From Dactylonectria macrodidyma (taxonomy: Eukaryota; Ascomycota; Sordariomycetes; Hypocreales; Nectriaceae): DNA of 64,000 bases. The notes beneath the pieces are model-generated. The model was not told the origin of the DNA. It saw only the letters and a list, made by a program, of their open reading frames with translations, and made no database searches. Location of the stretch: the NCBI GenBank assembly GCA_020744425.1, contig JAGMUV010000001.1:930001-994000 (forward strand). The letters run 5' to 3'. Every line of letters begins with the position of its first letter. Positions within the stretch are counted from its first letter, which is position 1. Position numbers and translations under genes: made by a program. Positions 34,035 through 44,737 of the stretch are shown here, piece after piece.

Positions 34035-34139
34035 TTAGCAGCGAGGGCAGCTGTTGCACTGCTTGTGTCCACAGGCGGTGCAGGTGGTGCTGATGACGAT
34101 CATGCCGGAGCACTGGCAGCAGTATTCGTAGGCAGGCAT
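34035..34139 (-). CDS. 34-residue protein with eight cysteines (CC-x-C / CxxC zinc-knuckle type)
   Basis: A complete tiny frame, too short for normal ORF cut-offs. It encodes 34 residues with Cys at 7, 8, 10, 20, 23, 28, 31 and 34 plus His25: YCCQC, then CTACGHKQC, then CPRC. The spacing C-x2-C, C-x2-C-x-H-x2-C-x2-C matches the short zinc-binding motif found inside many longer fungal proteins (aromatic-CC-x-C ... C-x2-C-x-H-x2-C-x2-C). Here it stands alone. The ATG context is good (catccaacATGcc), and the upstream stretch is a typical long CA-rich fungal leader with a TATATG box near 34333-34338. No signal peptide, so it should be cytosolic or nuclear. Metal binding is inferred from spacing. 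The gene lies alone in a gene-poor region. Confidence 0.68.
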   Translation of the reverse strand: MPAYEYCCQCSGMIVISTTCTACGHKQCNSCPRC

Positions 34140-34332
34140 GTTGGATGATGTTTGGTTGTGGTGGTTGTGAGGTGTCGTGTAGAACGTGTGTGTTGTGTAA
34201 GTGGGAAGTTCGCTGACTCGTGCGCTTGTTGATACAGTCGTTTGGTGAAAGTTCAGTGAAAATGCAAAAGAAAATGTGATGAAGGTAAGAAGAGGAGGGG
34301 AAAGGAGAAGGAAGGGGCGAGGAGGAAGGGTT

Positions 34333-34338
34333 CATATA
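34333..34338 (-). promoter_or_regulatory. Possible TATA box of the 34-aa gene
   Basis: TATATG on the minus strand, about 195 bp upstream of the ATG, preceding a CA-rich leader. Position is plausible but unproven. Confidence 0.3.
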
Positions 34339-37300
34339 GTCACGGAGGAAGAACAGTCGGGAGACGGGTGACTGGGGAGGAGGGAATCGGGGCGAGAAGC
34401 GTGGAGCTCGGCGGCCTTGAGAGAAGAGGGCGTGTTAGAGCAGGGCGTGGGTGTGCTTGGGTTCGGTTGGCGGCCGTGGTGGGCTTTCGCTCAGCTGTGG
34501 AGTTTGTTCAAGTTCAAGCATGATGGATGGGGGGAGGGCAAGGGAATGAATGGGTGTGGCGTGGAGGTGGAGGTGGAAAGCAACGAGGTGGGCGTGTGGG
34601 CAGAGCCAATTCTCACTTACACCCAGCCAGCCCCATGTCCTCATGTCCCACCTGTTTTTTTATTTTCCATTCAATGCGCCAATGCCTCGACGCTCATAGG
34701 TTGGCCCGTCCAGGGCAAGACACATGCCTGTTACTCGATGTTTGCTCGTTGCGTCGTCTCACTGCGACGCTGGCGTTTCTCTTTTCGCCTTGCCCTGCGC
34801 CGCATGCTTTTTTGTGGGTTTTTCGCCGCATGCTTTCTTTCCTCGGCAGGGCCTCCCCCTCAGTTCTCGAGTCATTCGCAGCGACAGCCCGAGACGAGGA
34901 GATGTGAGATTTCTTGTCTCTTTTCTTGGGCAAACCGAACTGGAATAAAATACAAGCCCGCTCTGCTGCGAGTCGGCGTCACAGTGGAGTGGTCTACAGG
35001 TGGCTTGAAGTGGGAGACTCGGGAGATTGTTGCGAAGGGCCGAGCAAGGGTCGTAGTTCCGAAGCGTGGGCGAGACTGAGAAGAGAGAAGGCGGCTCATG
35101 ACAGAATTTCCTCCATTCACTGTCTTGCATTCATCGTCTTTGATTCACTGCCACCTATCCAATCTCCCCGATCCATTCAGCGCATTCAGCTTTCAGCAGC
35201 CTGTCTCCTCTGTGACCCAGTGCCATTCATTTTGTTGTCCCGCCCACAACCTCGTCTTGTTCCATCCCCATACCCAAATGCAATCTCCTCCATCATGATT
35301 TTAGATGTGATGCAACTCACACCTGCATCGCGAAGCAACGCTTGACCCATATCTGCCATACACTAAGACCATAAACCTTGAAGCCCATGCCGCGCCTACA
35401 TGCTGTACACACACCCCTCCTCCATCCATCATCCCCATCGCCCAACTCGCCCTCCTCGACACCAAAAACGGCATACATTCCATCCCACACAAAGCGACGG
35501 CACCCCAGAACCTCGTCGACCCTAGACCCTTCCACCCCTCTCGAATTTGCGGGGTAGCCCAAAGTCAGTCAAGTTTGCCTGATGCTCCCAACTGCCAGTT
35601 CCCAAACTCCATCCCCACCCCCCAAATTGCGTCCGCGGATTGGTCGCCGCGCCCCAAAGCCTCAACTCGCAAGCTCGGCGGGATGACGCATTCCTGTCGG
35701 TAATGGGAGACAGCGTGCAGCACAATGGCGAGCCAGCGCTTGCCCTCTTTTGCGCCTCCAGCGAATCGGATCGCCTCAAGCACAAACCATCTGTCCCTTT
35801 TTGTTCAAGGGTCTGGCGCCTCCCAGGGTCCTTGATGCTGGATGATGGATCCATCACCCTTGGATGCCTGCAGCCTGCAGCTTTGGAGGGCCACAGTCCA
35901 CTGGGGGATCTCAAAGTAAGGGTCAACTGGGATCTGAGGCCACTTGGGATCGAGGAACCCCACGCCCTGGGCTCCGAGCCAAAAGATGCAAGCCCCAAGA
36001 ACAAGCCCCAAGCTCCAAAGAAAACGAACCCACTCACACTGGCGGCTCACACACACCACCACTCCGGCTCGGAGCTAAAGAAAAGACCCAGCAAAAAAAC
36101 CCGGACTAATAACCAGGCCATTATCCAACAGTATGGGGTAAAATCTCCAACTTCCATTATCTCTCGCCTCTCACCGTCGAGCTTGACAGCGCGGGGTGTG
36201 TCTCGCATCTTACCTCTCCCGCCGCAGAATGGAGCTTTTGTCTTTTTTCGTGTCTTGGTTTTCCTTTTCTCCTTGCCGGATTCTCCCTTGTTTAGCTCGG
36301 CTTAGCATCGGTGGAACGGCCGGAGCGAAAGAACGAGATCGGCCCAGTCGGTCCGCCGGTTTCGCATCACAGCTCTCATGTCCTAGAACTTGCTTGCGTC
36401 GTGAATGCTTTTCTTGTGCTTGGCTTACACGTGGAGGCGACAATTCGCCCGAGTGGTGGGAAAGTCTGTCACCCGCAACAACCCCGCTCGCCTAGAGGAT
36501 GGGGAATAGGACGGCCTTGGGTTAGCATCGTGACATTTCGTCTCTGACGTTGGGTGAGAAACTGCGAAAGCACGACCTAGCCTTGAGGGTGGTCCTGGCG
36601 AACCTTAACTCGAGTAGCACCACGACGCTGCGGTTGGCTCGATGCTTCTGGACCGAGTAGGTTCACGATGATTCGGGGGACTCGATGAATCGGGCCTGAT
36701 GCATGACATGTCCGCCTCGCAAGCATCCATCGCCAGCATCCATCGTGAGAATGGCCTACGTACGAGGGGGAAGGAGGCGAGACTTGCCATGCGATCTGCG
36801 CGACTGGTCGTCATTTGTCTTTCCCTTGTTTTTCCCTTTTCTCTTTTCAGCCGCGCCATCTACCATAGTAGTCTACCTGTGACTTTCGAATACCTATCAC
36901 ACATGCCCCCTCGTCCTCGGACATCGTGGCCCATCCAATACGCTTCATCCGATACGGCCACCTTTTCTGACCAACACGCCGTGCCGTGTTTCCTCTTTTC
37001 GAGCAGCCACCCAGCTTTGAGACCCTGAGGTTGAAAATGTGGCAAACTATCATGCGCCTTTCTCACCTCCACGGATTCCGGCGTCGCCCGAGCGCAAGCG
37101 GCTGCTGTTCGCCTCTCCCTACCTTGTACCATCATTCCGCCACGCCCGCTTAGACACTTTTTGGCTGATGCAGATGCAGCTTTGCGGCTAAAGGAGCTGC
37201 TTGCTGCACAACTCCCACCCAAAACCCCCGCTCGGTTGGAGATTCCCTGAAGGCTGACCCTGGTGGTTCCGGGGGTTTCTTCCGCCAACGTGGTGGCTTG

Positions 37301-38170
37301 CGCTGATGCAGAGGTTGGCGCGGTCTTTGGGCCAGTCTGACTGTTTGGCCGTCCACCTCTTCTGTGCCCAGCACCCGTTGGTGCGTTTGTGTCATCTCTT
37401 GACATGCAGGCAGGCATCCATCTGTCCAGGCCCCGATCCATTCGCGCAACCCACAGTGACGACCTCAGCAGGATGACCGAGATGCTCTTGAATTTTTAAA
37501 ACAATTGGACTGCCGGGATTTGGAGCAATATGTTTATCACATGTGCCGATCCTCTCGATCAGTGAACCCGTGCATTCTTCCCAGCCGTTGATTCGGGCCA
37601 AGCTGTGGAGCCTTGGGCAGGCTGGTCAACCTCGCTGCACTGGGCTTCCCGTAGATCAGTGAGCCCTTCCGCTTCCCGTCTCAACAAATAAACGACCAGT
37701 CTAGACCCATGGGAGCGAAGTCAACTCTCGGCCTCCTACACCCATTCTTGCCAATTCGTGCTCCTCGGGCAGTGAAGACCCCAGGCTTCCGTGCCGCTAA
37801 GTACGAGTCGCGACGGGCGCTGGGTTAGCTAGGGACGCTGTCGTCAAAATCGTCGGCACCCAAGGGAGACATGAGGCTGAGCCCAAGGCGGGCCATTACG
37901 TCAAGTCTCAGTAAGGTACCTCTTGGTCCATCAAGATCAGAGCTGCGCCCGCTGTCTAACAGTGATCGCCGCTCACATGGCATTTCGAGCGCGGGGAAGT
38001 GATGGGGGAATCGTATTGGTCCTGACCCCCGGATTCCAACACCACACTTAGCGTTTACTGGTGGTGCCCCGAGGAACACGATTGCGCAGGTGACCTGGAG
38101 GCTGCTTACTGACACTCTCTCGGGATTTCTTGTCGGCGGCTGCTGAAAACAGAAGCGTTGCTCGTTACGC

Positions 38171-38297
38171 AATTTGACGGAGAACGGTAGCGCTACTCCG
38201 TCGCGTACACAGCCGCATCGCAGATTCTAGTGGGAATAAGCCCAGTTGTGAGCCGGGAGTTCTGCCTTGATGCATCCGAGCAGCAACTGTCACGCTG
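38171..38297 (+). repeat. Diverged direct repeat, copy 1
   Basis: About 125 bp matching 38891-39017 by eye: gacggagaacggtagcg against gacggaaaacggtggcg, then cacagccgcatcgcagattc against cacagccgcaacgcacactc, then gttctgccttg in both. Differences are mostly G/A and C/T. Confidence 0.65.
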
Positions 38298-38890
38298 TAT
38301 TCCTCAAAATGATGAAACAAAGGGTCAAGCAAACAAGGCAGAATGGATGGAAAAAATTAAGCATTATGATGGGTCTGACAAGTATGTGCATCATGTCGTG
38401 GAGATAGCACTTTGTGTTTGACAACGGCTTCTGAACAGAAATTCAAGCATCTACCACAAGTTCACCCTAGCCAACTCGGAACACCAGCTCCTCTTCGTAT
38501 TCAACGTCACTCAAGCACCGAGAAATCGACGACTTGGTCAGATCTGAAGAAGAGGATCTCAGCAGACTAGTAAACTCTCAAAACTCAGAATACCAGCCAG
38601 CTAACTCCCGGTCAACGACTCCCGAAACTCGACCGTTGTGTAACATCGTATCAGAAGAGCAGCGTCCCCATGATTAAAGTCGGTCCAGCGTGGAATGTTC
38701 GATATCCTCAGGGTGGTATGTATACAGCTGCTCAAACAGCACACATAGAACGCACCTCGTCGAGACTGGTGCTACCACTTCAAAAGCAACCCAAAGGGCA
38801 GAGAAGTTATGCTGATAATGAGTAAATGCCGAAAAAAGTGTCAAAAGAAACCCGCGAGCTCAACCCGTGACTATCCCCAAGAGCCTAGGG

Positions 38891-39017
38891 AATTAGACGG
38901 AAAACGGTGGCGTTGGTCCGTTGCTTGCACAGCCGCAACGCACACTCCAGTAGGAAGCCTGGTTGTAAGCCAAGCGTTCTGCCTTGCAGGCACCACTACA
39001 AGCAGCCGTCAGTGAGC
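38891..39017 (+). repeat. Diverged direct repeat, copy 2
   Basis: Partner of 38171-38297, 720 bp downstream. Neither copy holds a long open frame. Confidence 0.65.
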
Positions 39018-39700
39018 ACTGACACGCAAAAGGTCTTTGATCGACTTGTCTGACGAGATACGGGGACAATGGTTGTATCGTATCCGGTATGTCTTGCTTG
39101 GTTGCTGTCGAATCGTATTCTTCTGTTGCCATGTGTTTATTGACACTTGCTGCCTCAGTCATGGCCAGGCAGCCAACCACTGCAGACTCGAGAATTCCTG
39201 CCTAACCGCCCAACCCTTTCATCTCACTTCCCAACTGCAAATTCGAGATGATAGCGTGTCCACTTTGAGCTCGAACTCAAGCCTAGGTTTGACGGAGGCG
39301 CAAGGCACCTGCAATTCCCGACACGAGTTGAGTCCTAGTGGAACTGGGCTGAATAGCGGGCGCGACGACTTGGCTGCTGGCTGAGAGCCAGGCGCACTGC
39401 CCTGCAGCGGCATGACACACACCATCACCGCCACCCATGGCATGCAATGCGACTGACTGTTGTCCATCGCCATGGCCTTCTTAAGCCCGCTCCCGTCGCC
39501 GCCTGACCGCGTCCGTTTTCCTTTCAAGACATTCGAGACGCAACGTCGATCTGGTCCCCTCGTTACTTGACGCCCGGCTGCTTCGAATACCAACGCGTGA
39601 TAGCCCGATCACAACCCGACGTCATCGCCCTCGCCCTCGTATCTTCTTCTTCAACAACATTCGGTCTGTCCCAAGCCATTCCCGGCATCAGCGACCAATC

Positions 39701-42153
39701 ATGGTGCGTCAAATCTCCCCCAGATCCGCGGGCGCCAAGCAATCGGCCGTGTCCAGGACCCTGAATCGTCGCGACCCCAATCTTCACCCCCTTGTGCAAC
39801 GACGGCGAAGTCAACGACTAACAAGTCGTGCGCAGAGAGTCCCCCTTTGGAACAGCAGCAGCTCAAAGCCAAGCAACACCGAAAAGGAGGATGACAGCAG
39901 CACCTCCGAGAGCGTGACGGTCCGGGAAAAGCAGGATGTAGAGATCGTCACCAGCCCCTCATCCACGACTGGCTCCGGCGAGGAAGCAACTCTTCATCTC
40001 GAGCCAGTCCCGTCGAAGAATGCTCTCATCGTAAAGATCCAGCCCCCCGTAGAGCCCTTGAAAAAGATCGCCCATGTCCCTAGCGATATTGTCCTCGTTA
40101 TCGATGTCTCGGGCAGCATGGCCATGGCAGCTCCCGTCCCTGGCGAGGACCCCAGCGAGAATACTGGCCTTTCGGTGCTCGATCTGACCAAGCACGCCGC
40201 CCGCACCATCATCGAGACGATGAATGAAGGCGATCGTCTGGGTATTGTCACTTTCAGTGGCAAGGCCAAGGTTATCCAGCCTCTCATTCCCATGACCGAT
40301 GCCAACAAAGAGGTTGCCCGCAAGAACGTCACCAAGATGGAGCCCCAAGATGCTACCAATCTGTGGCACGGCATCCTCGAGGGCTTGAAGCTTTTCAAGA
40401 ACATCAGTTCTTCAAATAAGGTCCCCGCTGTCATGATTCTTACTGACGGCATGCCTAATCACATGTAAGTCCCGCATAGTAACCCAGGTTATTCATCGAA
40501 CTAACTTGTCCACAAAGGTGCCCTCCAGCCGGCTACGTTCCCAAGATCCGCGCTATGGGACAACTCCCCGCGTCTCTTCACACCTTTGGCTTTGGCTACA
40601 GCCTGCGGTCCGGCCTGCTCAAGTCCATTGCAGAAATCGGCGGTGGCAACTATGCCTTCATTCCCGACGCCGGCATGATCGGCACTGTCTTTGTTCACGC
40701 CGTTGCCAACTTGCAGAACACCTTTGCCATCAAGGCCGAGTTGAAGCTGCGATACTCCAAGCCGCTGGAACTGGTGGAGACGATGGGCGAATCCGTGGAA
40801 CAGCAGGGTGCTCAAGCGGTGGAAGAGCTGCCTGACACGACAGAGCTGACTATTCCCCTGGGTAATCTCCAGTACGGCCAGTCTCGCGACATCTTCCTCC
40901 GCGTGAAGAATGCCACTGATGCGCCGAACCCTATCGTCTCTGCATCCATCGCCTATTTCAAACCCAGTCATCGCTCCCGGCAGTCCATCGCCGGCGCGAT
41001 ATTCTCTCGCAGCCAGCCCCTTGTCGCTGCCCCCCCTGTGACGTCAGCCAGTCGTAGCGTCCTCGAGGCCAGTAGCCTCTCCGAGGCTGAGATCGCTTAT
41101 CACGAATCTAGGTCTCTCATTAGCAGCTTCATTTCTTCCATCTTCCCTATTGGAAATGACGGGGAGCACCGTCCGAACGGCTCCAATCTGGGAGAGAAGC
41201 GAGAAGAGCTCGAACAGCTCGTTCAATCGCTCCCTGCGAAGCCATTCCTCGACGCCCAAAACGTGTCCCTTATGCAGGATATCTCAACTGTCGAGCCCCA
41301 GGGACAGGTATGCTTAGCCATCAGCACCGATGCATTCTTCCAGAAATGGGGAGGCCACTTCCTGCCCTCGCTTCTCAACGCGCACACGCGCCAGGTGTGC
41401 AACTCGTTTAAGGACCCTGGAGCCCTCCAGTATGGCACCGGCAGCCCGCTGTTCAAGTCCTGTCGAGATGCGCTCGACAAGGCCTTCGACGATCTCCCCG
41501 CTCCAGAGCCCTCGCGGCCCGCCAGGGGTCATTTCGGGGGTCACGGCGGCGGTTCATATACGAACAGGTCCTCTGCGCCGATCCACATGAGCCGCTACAA
41601 CACGTCCAGCGGCGTCTGCTTTGCAGGCTCGACCGACGTCACCCTCGCATCCGGCAGGTCAGTGGAGATTCGAAAGCTGAGGCGAGGGATGAAGGTGCGG
41701 ACCCCGATGGGCTCCAGGAGAGTCGCCATGGTTCTCAGGACGCCTGTGCAGAGCGAAGTTCTCTGCCGGGTTGGCAAGGTCCTCGTAACCCCCTGGCACC
41801 CCATCTCAACCGACGGCAAGGCGTGGGCATTCCCCGCAAACGCCGCCGACGGCGCTGTGCTCTACACCGGCTCCATCTACTCCATCCTCCTCGAGCGGAG
41901 CCGCAACTCTCAGTCCCACGCCATCCGCGTTGGAAACGTATGGGGCGTGACTCTGGGACACGGCCTCACCTCCGGAAGCGATAGCCGCGCCCATAGCTTC
42001 TTCGGCGACTACAACGCCGTTGGCAAGAGCTTGGTAACTCTGGAGAGACGCAGAAAGGGTGTCGTGATTGGCGGTGGTGTGGAGAGGGACGAAAGTACAG
42101 GCCTCGTCAAGGGGTTCATGAGACAGCAGAAGGAGTCAACTGCGAGCACCTGA
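39701..42153 (+). CDS. VWA-Hint protein (von Willebrand A, Vwaint and Hedgehog/intein-type domains), 799 aa
   Basis: Two exons, 39701-40464 and 40518-42153 (2400 nt), with a 53-nt GT-AG intron. Residues 1-90 are basic and Ser-rich. A VWA domain (about 129-300) has the MIDAS motif DVSGSM (Asp135) and a later LTDGMPNHM. A beta-rich middle region (GNLQYGQSRDIFLRV) follows. The Vwaint region (about 510-600) is AFFQKWGGHFLPSLLNAH and VCNSFKDPGALQYG. The C-terminal Hint domain begins GVCFAGSTDVTLASG with the self-processing Cys622, has VTPWHPI with His682 in the T-x-x-H position, and ends near the GDYNAVGKSLVTL motif. Hint domains of Hedgehog and inteins form a thioester and cleave or splice the chain; whether this fungal type cleaves itself is unknown to me. 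No signal peptide is seen. It is convergent with the thioesterase gene. Confidence 0.92.
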
Positions 42154-42687
42154 GCAGAAGACCGGACTTTTTTTTTATTGGAAAGGGATGGAATGGAAAC
42201 TGTGTTTTGCAATCTCAGACCTACATGAAGTGGAAATGGTGGGTTACATAGTTTAATGAGAATAAGATGATATTCCAAATCACCATTATGAGAGACATTC
42301 ATTGTCGATAACGTAAATCCGTCCCTGTGTAATAGTGACGGAATATCCCAGTCCAGTCGGGGTAGCATTCGTGCAAAGCGGGCCAGGTGCAATAAGTATT
42401 CCGAATAGCTCTGTATGAAGAACTCTTTACTCTGTAGTCTCGATAGAAATTTAAATACCGAGAAATGTAGTCTCCCTCCACTCAGACGATGTCGTCAACA
42501 GAATCCCTCAGCACATATCGCGGGCAGCCCTCTGTTCCGCTCTGGCGATGACCGTCTTTGTCCGGATTCTATCCCGTTTCGTTCCTGGCTTGGTCCCTTC
42601 GTACTTCCAGGTCTGTCTTTCTTTAATTACATAGTTTATCATATCCCAAAAGTTGCGCAATCCTATCCTTGCTCTACCCATTCAATC
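42154..42687. other. Short spacer between convergent genes
   Basis: 3' flanks of the VWA-Hint and thioesterase genes. It begins with a T9 run just after the VWA-Hint stop. No gene seen. Confidence 0.6.
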
Positions 42688-43963
42688 TTACAACTTGGCC
42701 CCGTTCTCCGTGCCGTCTTGTTTCAATCGAACAACGCCCTATAATCATCGTTAGCTATCGTCCTCGCTGTCACAAGCCACTCACGAAATGAGAAAGGGGA
42801 GTAACTCGCCTCTTGATAGCACGTCGCCAATAAAACGCCATCACTCCCATAAATGCGCTGCGTGACCACGCCGCGGCCGTTGCCAGCCCAGGGACTCTCC
42901 ATCTCGGTAAACATCCACTTGTCGGCTCGCACCGCCCGCGGCTCGTGGAAGTAGATGCTGTGGTCGAGGCTCACCATCATGCCGAGGCGCGGGCGGCCCT
43001 TCCAGTCCTCTAGGTCCGGGCCCATGCCCTCGAACTCGCTCAGGTGAGCGACCTGCTGCTGCGTCGCCTCGGGCAGCGAGGCCACCTCCTCCGGCTCGAA
43101 GGGGAAGCGCCACAAGCCGTGGATGCGCGACACGGTGCCAATGAAGTAGCTGTCCGACATGTATGCCAGCGCATTGAGGTGTGCCTGGTGGCCGCCGGCC
43201 TCCGAGATGTCGCCGCGGGCCCGGAGCCACTGGCGGCATTTACGATCAAACGGCTGTGAGTTCGGGTCGCGGACGCGCAGCACCTCGATGCGGTGGCTCT
43301 GAAACGGCCCGGACCGCGCCCACTCGGGCTCGCCGTCCCAGTCGTCGGCCGGTGCCACGACGCCGTCGGGCAGCGGGGCCGCGTGCCGGACCTCCTTGTG
43401 GCTGCCGGCGGCCTCGCGCACGAAGCTGATGGTGGTGGTAAAGATGCAGCGGCCTTGCTGGCGCGCCTGGACGGTGCGCGTGGCGAACGAGCGGCCGTCA
43501 CGCACGCGCTCGACGTGGTACAAAATGGGGATCTCGTCGGATCCGGCGAGCAGGAAGTAGCAGTGGCATGAGTGCGGGAAGAACTGGTCTGGCACCGTCT
43601 TCTGCGCCGCCGCGAGCGTCTGCGCGATGACGGCCCCGCCGTAGATGCCGCGCGCGCCGGGCGGATGCCACTGCTTGCGGGTGTTTGTGAATACATCCTG
43701 GGTTCGAGTTAGTGGATGATTCGGACAAGTGCGTGTACCATATGTGGTGGTAATGCCGGCATGAGGGCATCTCCAATGCAGTTGCCCCCGATGCGATGCC
43801 ATCTTGAACCACCGCCCATGACGTAACACGGCCACCCGGGTCTGTTACATACCGGTCCCAACACCTTGAGCTCCGTCACGTCAAGCACATTCTCAATCGA
43901 CGCCTTTGACTCATCGGGCCCTGGTGGCCGCAGCAGAGTCGGCCGGTCTTCTAGGTGCGCCAT
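42688..43963 (-). CDS. Acyl-CoA thioesterase II (TesB/ACOT8 type), peroxisomal, 349 aa, three exons
   Basis: Hydrolyses acyl-CoA to free acid and CoA; double-hotdog fold. Exons 43963-43853, 43697-42810 and 42738-42688 (1050 nt). Intron 1 is GT-AG, 155 nt. Intron 2 is 71 nt with a GC donor (GAG|gcgagt), a perfect gctaac branch site and tatag acceptor. Without splicing, the frame runs on to 42723 with an unrelated end; with splicing the product ends GVVRLKQDGTENGAKL, which continues the family pattern CYQEG-V-RLK and closes with AKL, a PTS1-type peroxisomal signal. Core motifs: QWHPPGARGIYGGAVIAQTL in the first hotdog, HCYFLLAGS, and LGMMVSLDHSIYFHEP with the catalytic Asp in the second. It probably acts on acyl-CoAs alongside beta-oxidation. 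The 5' end lies 775 bp from the neighbouring OSBP stop. Confidence 0.93.
42739..42809 (-). other. GC-AG intron
   Basis: Donor gcgagt (GC in place of GT) after GAG, branch site gctaac, acceptor tatag. Removing it restores the conserved C-terminus of the thioesterase and its AKL end. Confidence 0.85.
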
Positions 43964-44737
43964 CCTGAATCAAGAGTTGATACGAATCGGGGGAGTGATG
44001 ACGCCCAACAAACACGCACACGCTAAACTCCCACGCCGTGTCTTTTCCAAAGGTCAATGGGATAGAGCAGAGAAAGGGGAGAAGCGATAGATAGACCAAG
44101 TGAGCAAAAAGAGGAATGTAGATGCCAAAAAGGCCGAGGGTGCGAGATCTGGGCGCGCTTTGTAAAACGTCGAGGCCATGCAAGCCTCCTTCCTGCACGA
44201 TGCCCCTGTGAGATTTTGCCGAGGTACGGACCTGCCATCCGGGGTGGAGCGTCATCCCGGCCGAGTTCCTGCCTCAAATGCATAATTGCCGTGGCCCGCT
44301 CTCCCTTCAGGCTCGTGACTTTGCCTCCTTGCCTGAATAAGCTGCTTTGAATACCCCACAAGAAGCCGCGACCGCCATCCAATCACCGTCACCCAATTCA
44401 TGATGCAAATCTTGGCTGTCATGCTTGTCATCAAACCAGACCTCGGCAGACCACAATAATAAGGAGTAGCTCTTAAAAGTAGGCAATTAAATCATACTAA
44501 TTTAATTCCATCAAACATCTTTTTTTCAGGTATAAAATTATACGCAACTACCACATTGGTCGAGCTCAACTTCGGTTCAAATCAAACGATACACGCAACC
44601 ACAAAGCTGTTGACGATCCAAGCGAGCGAAGTCCACCCCAATCTAGCTATTCAAACACGTATATGTAAGTCGCCTTCAGCACGCCCAATTCACTCCAAGC
44701 ACTCCAGACACTCCATGCGATCCGCACTCTCTTTCCC
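43964..44737. other. Intergenic, thioesterase promoter
   Basis: About 770 bp between two leftward genes. Contains the thioesterase promoter and the AT-rich 3' flank of the oxysterol-binding protein gene. No gene seen. Confidence 0.55.

Larger units (their letters stand above)
34140..39700. other. Gene-poor 5.5-kb stretch
   Basis: The left end is the leader and promoter of the 34-aa gene. I found no coding region with a recognisable family. Frames at 34417-35079, 35522-36305 and 36860-37449 overlap on both strands and have low-complexity Arg/Ser/Pro composition. A diverged repeat pair lies at 38171 and 38891. The last 250 bp are the promoter of the VWA-Hint gene. Confidence 0.45.

Noticed and set aside
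35522..36305. 171-aa (-) and 221-aa (+) overlapping frames
   Set aside because: Open on both strands at once in a GC-rich spacer, with low-complexity composition and no domain.
42723..42809. Unspliced C-terminus of the thioesterase frame (ASYSPFSFREWLV and on)
   Set aside because: Does not follow the family pattern; the GC-AG intron gives the conserved end.
2315..43963. A fatty-acid breakdown gene cluster (thiolase and two thioesterases)
   Set aside because: The three genes lie 7-30 kb apart with unrelated genes between, on different strands; no shared promoter motif was seen.
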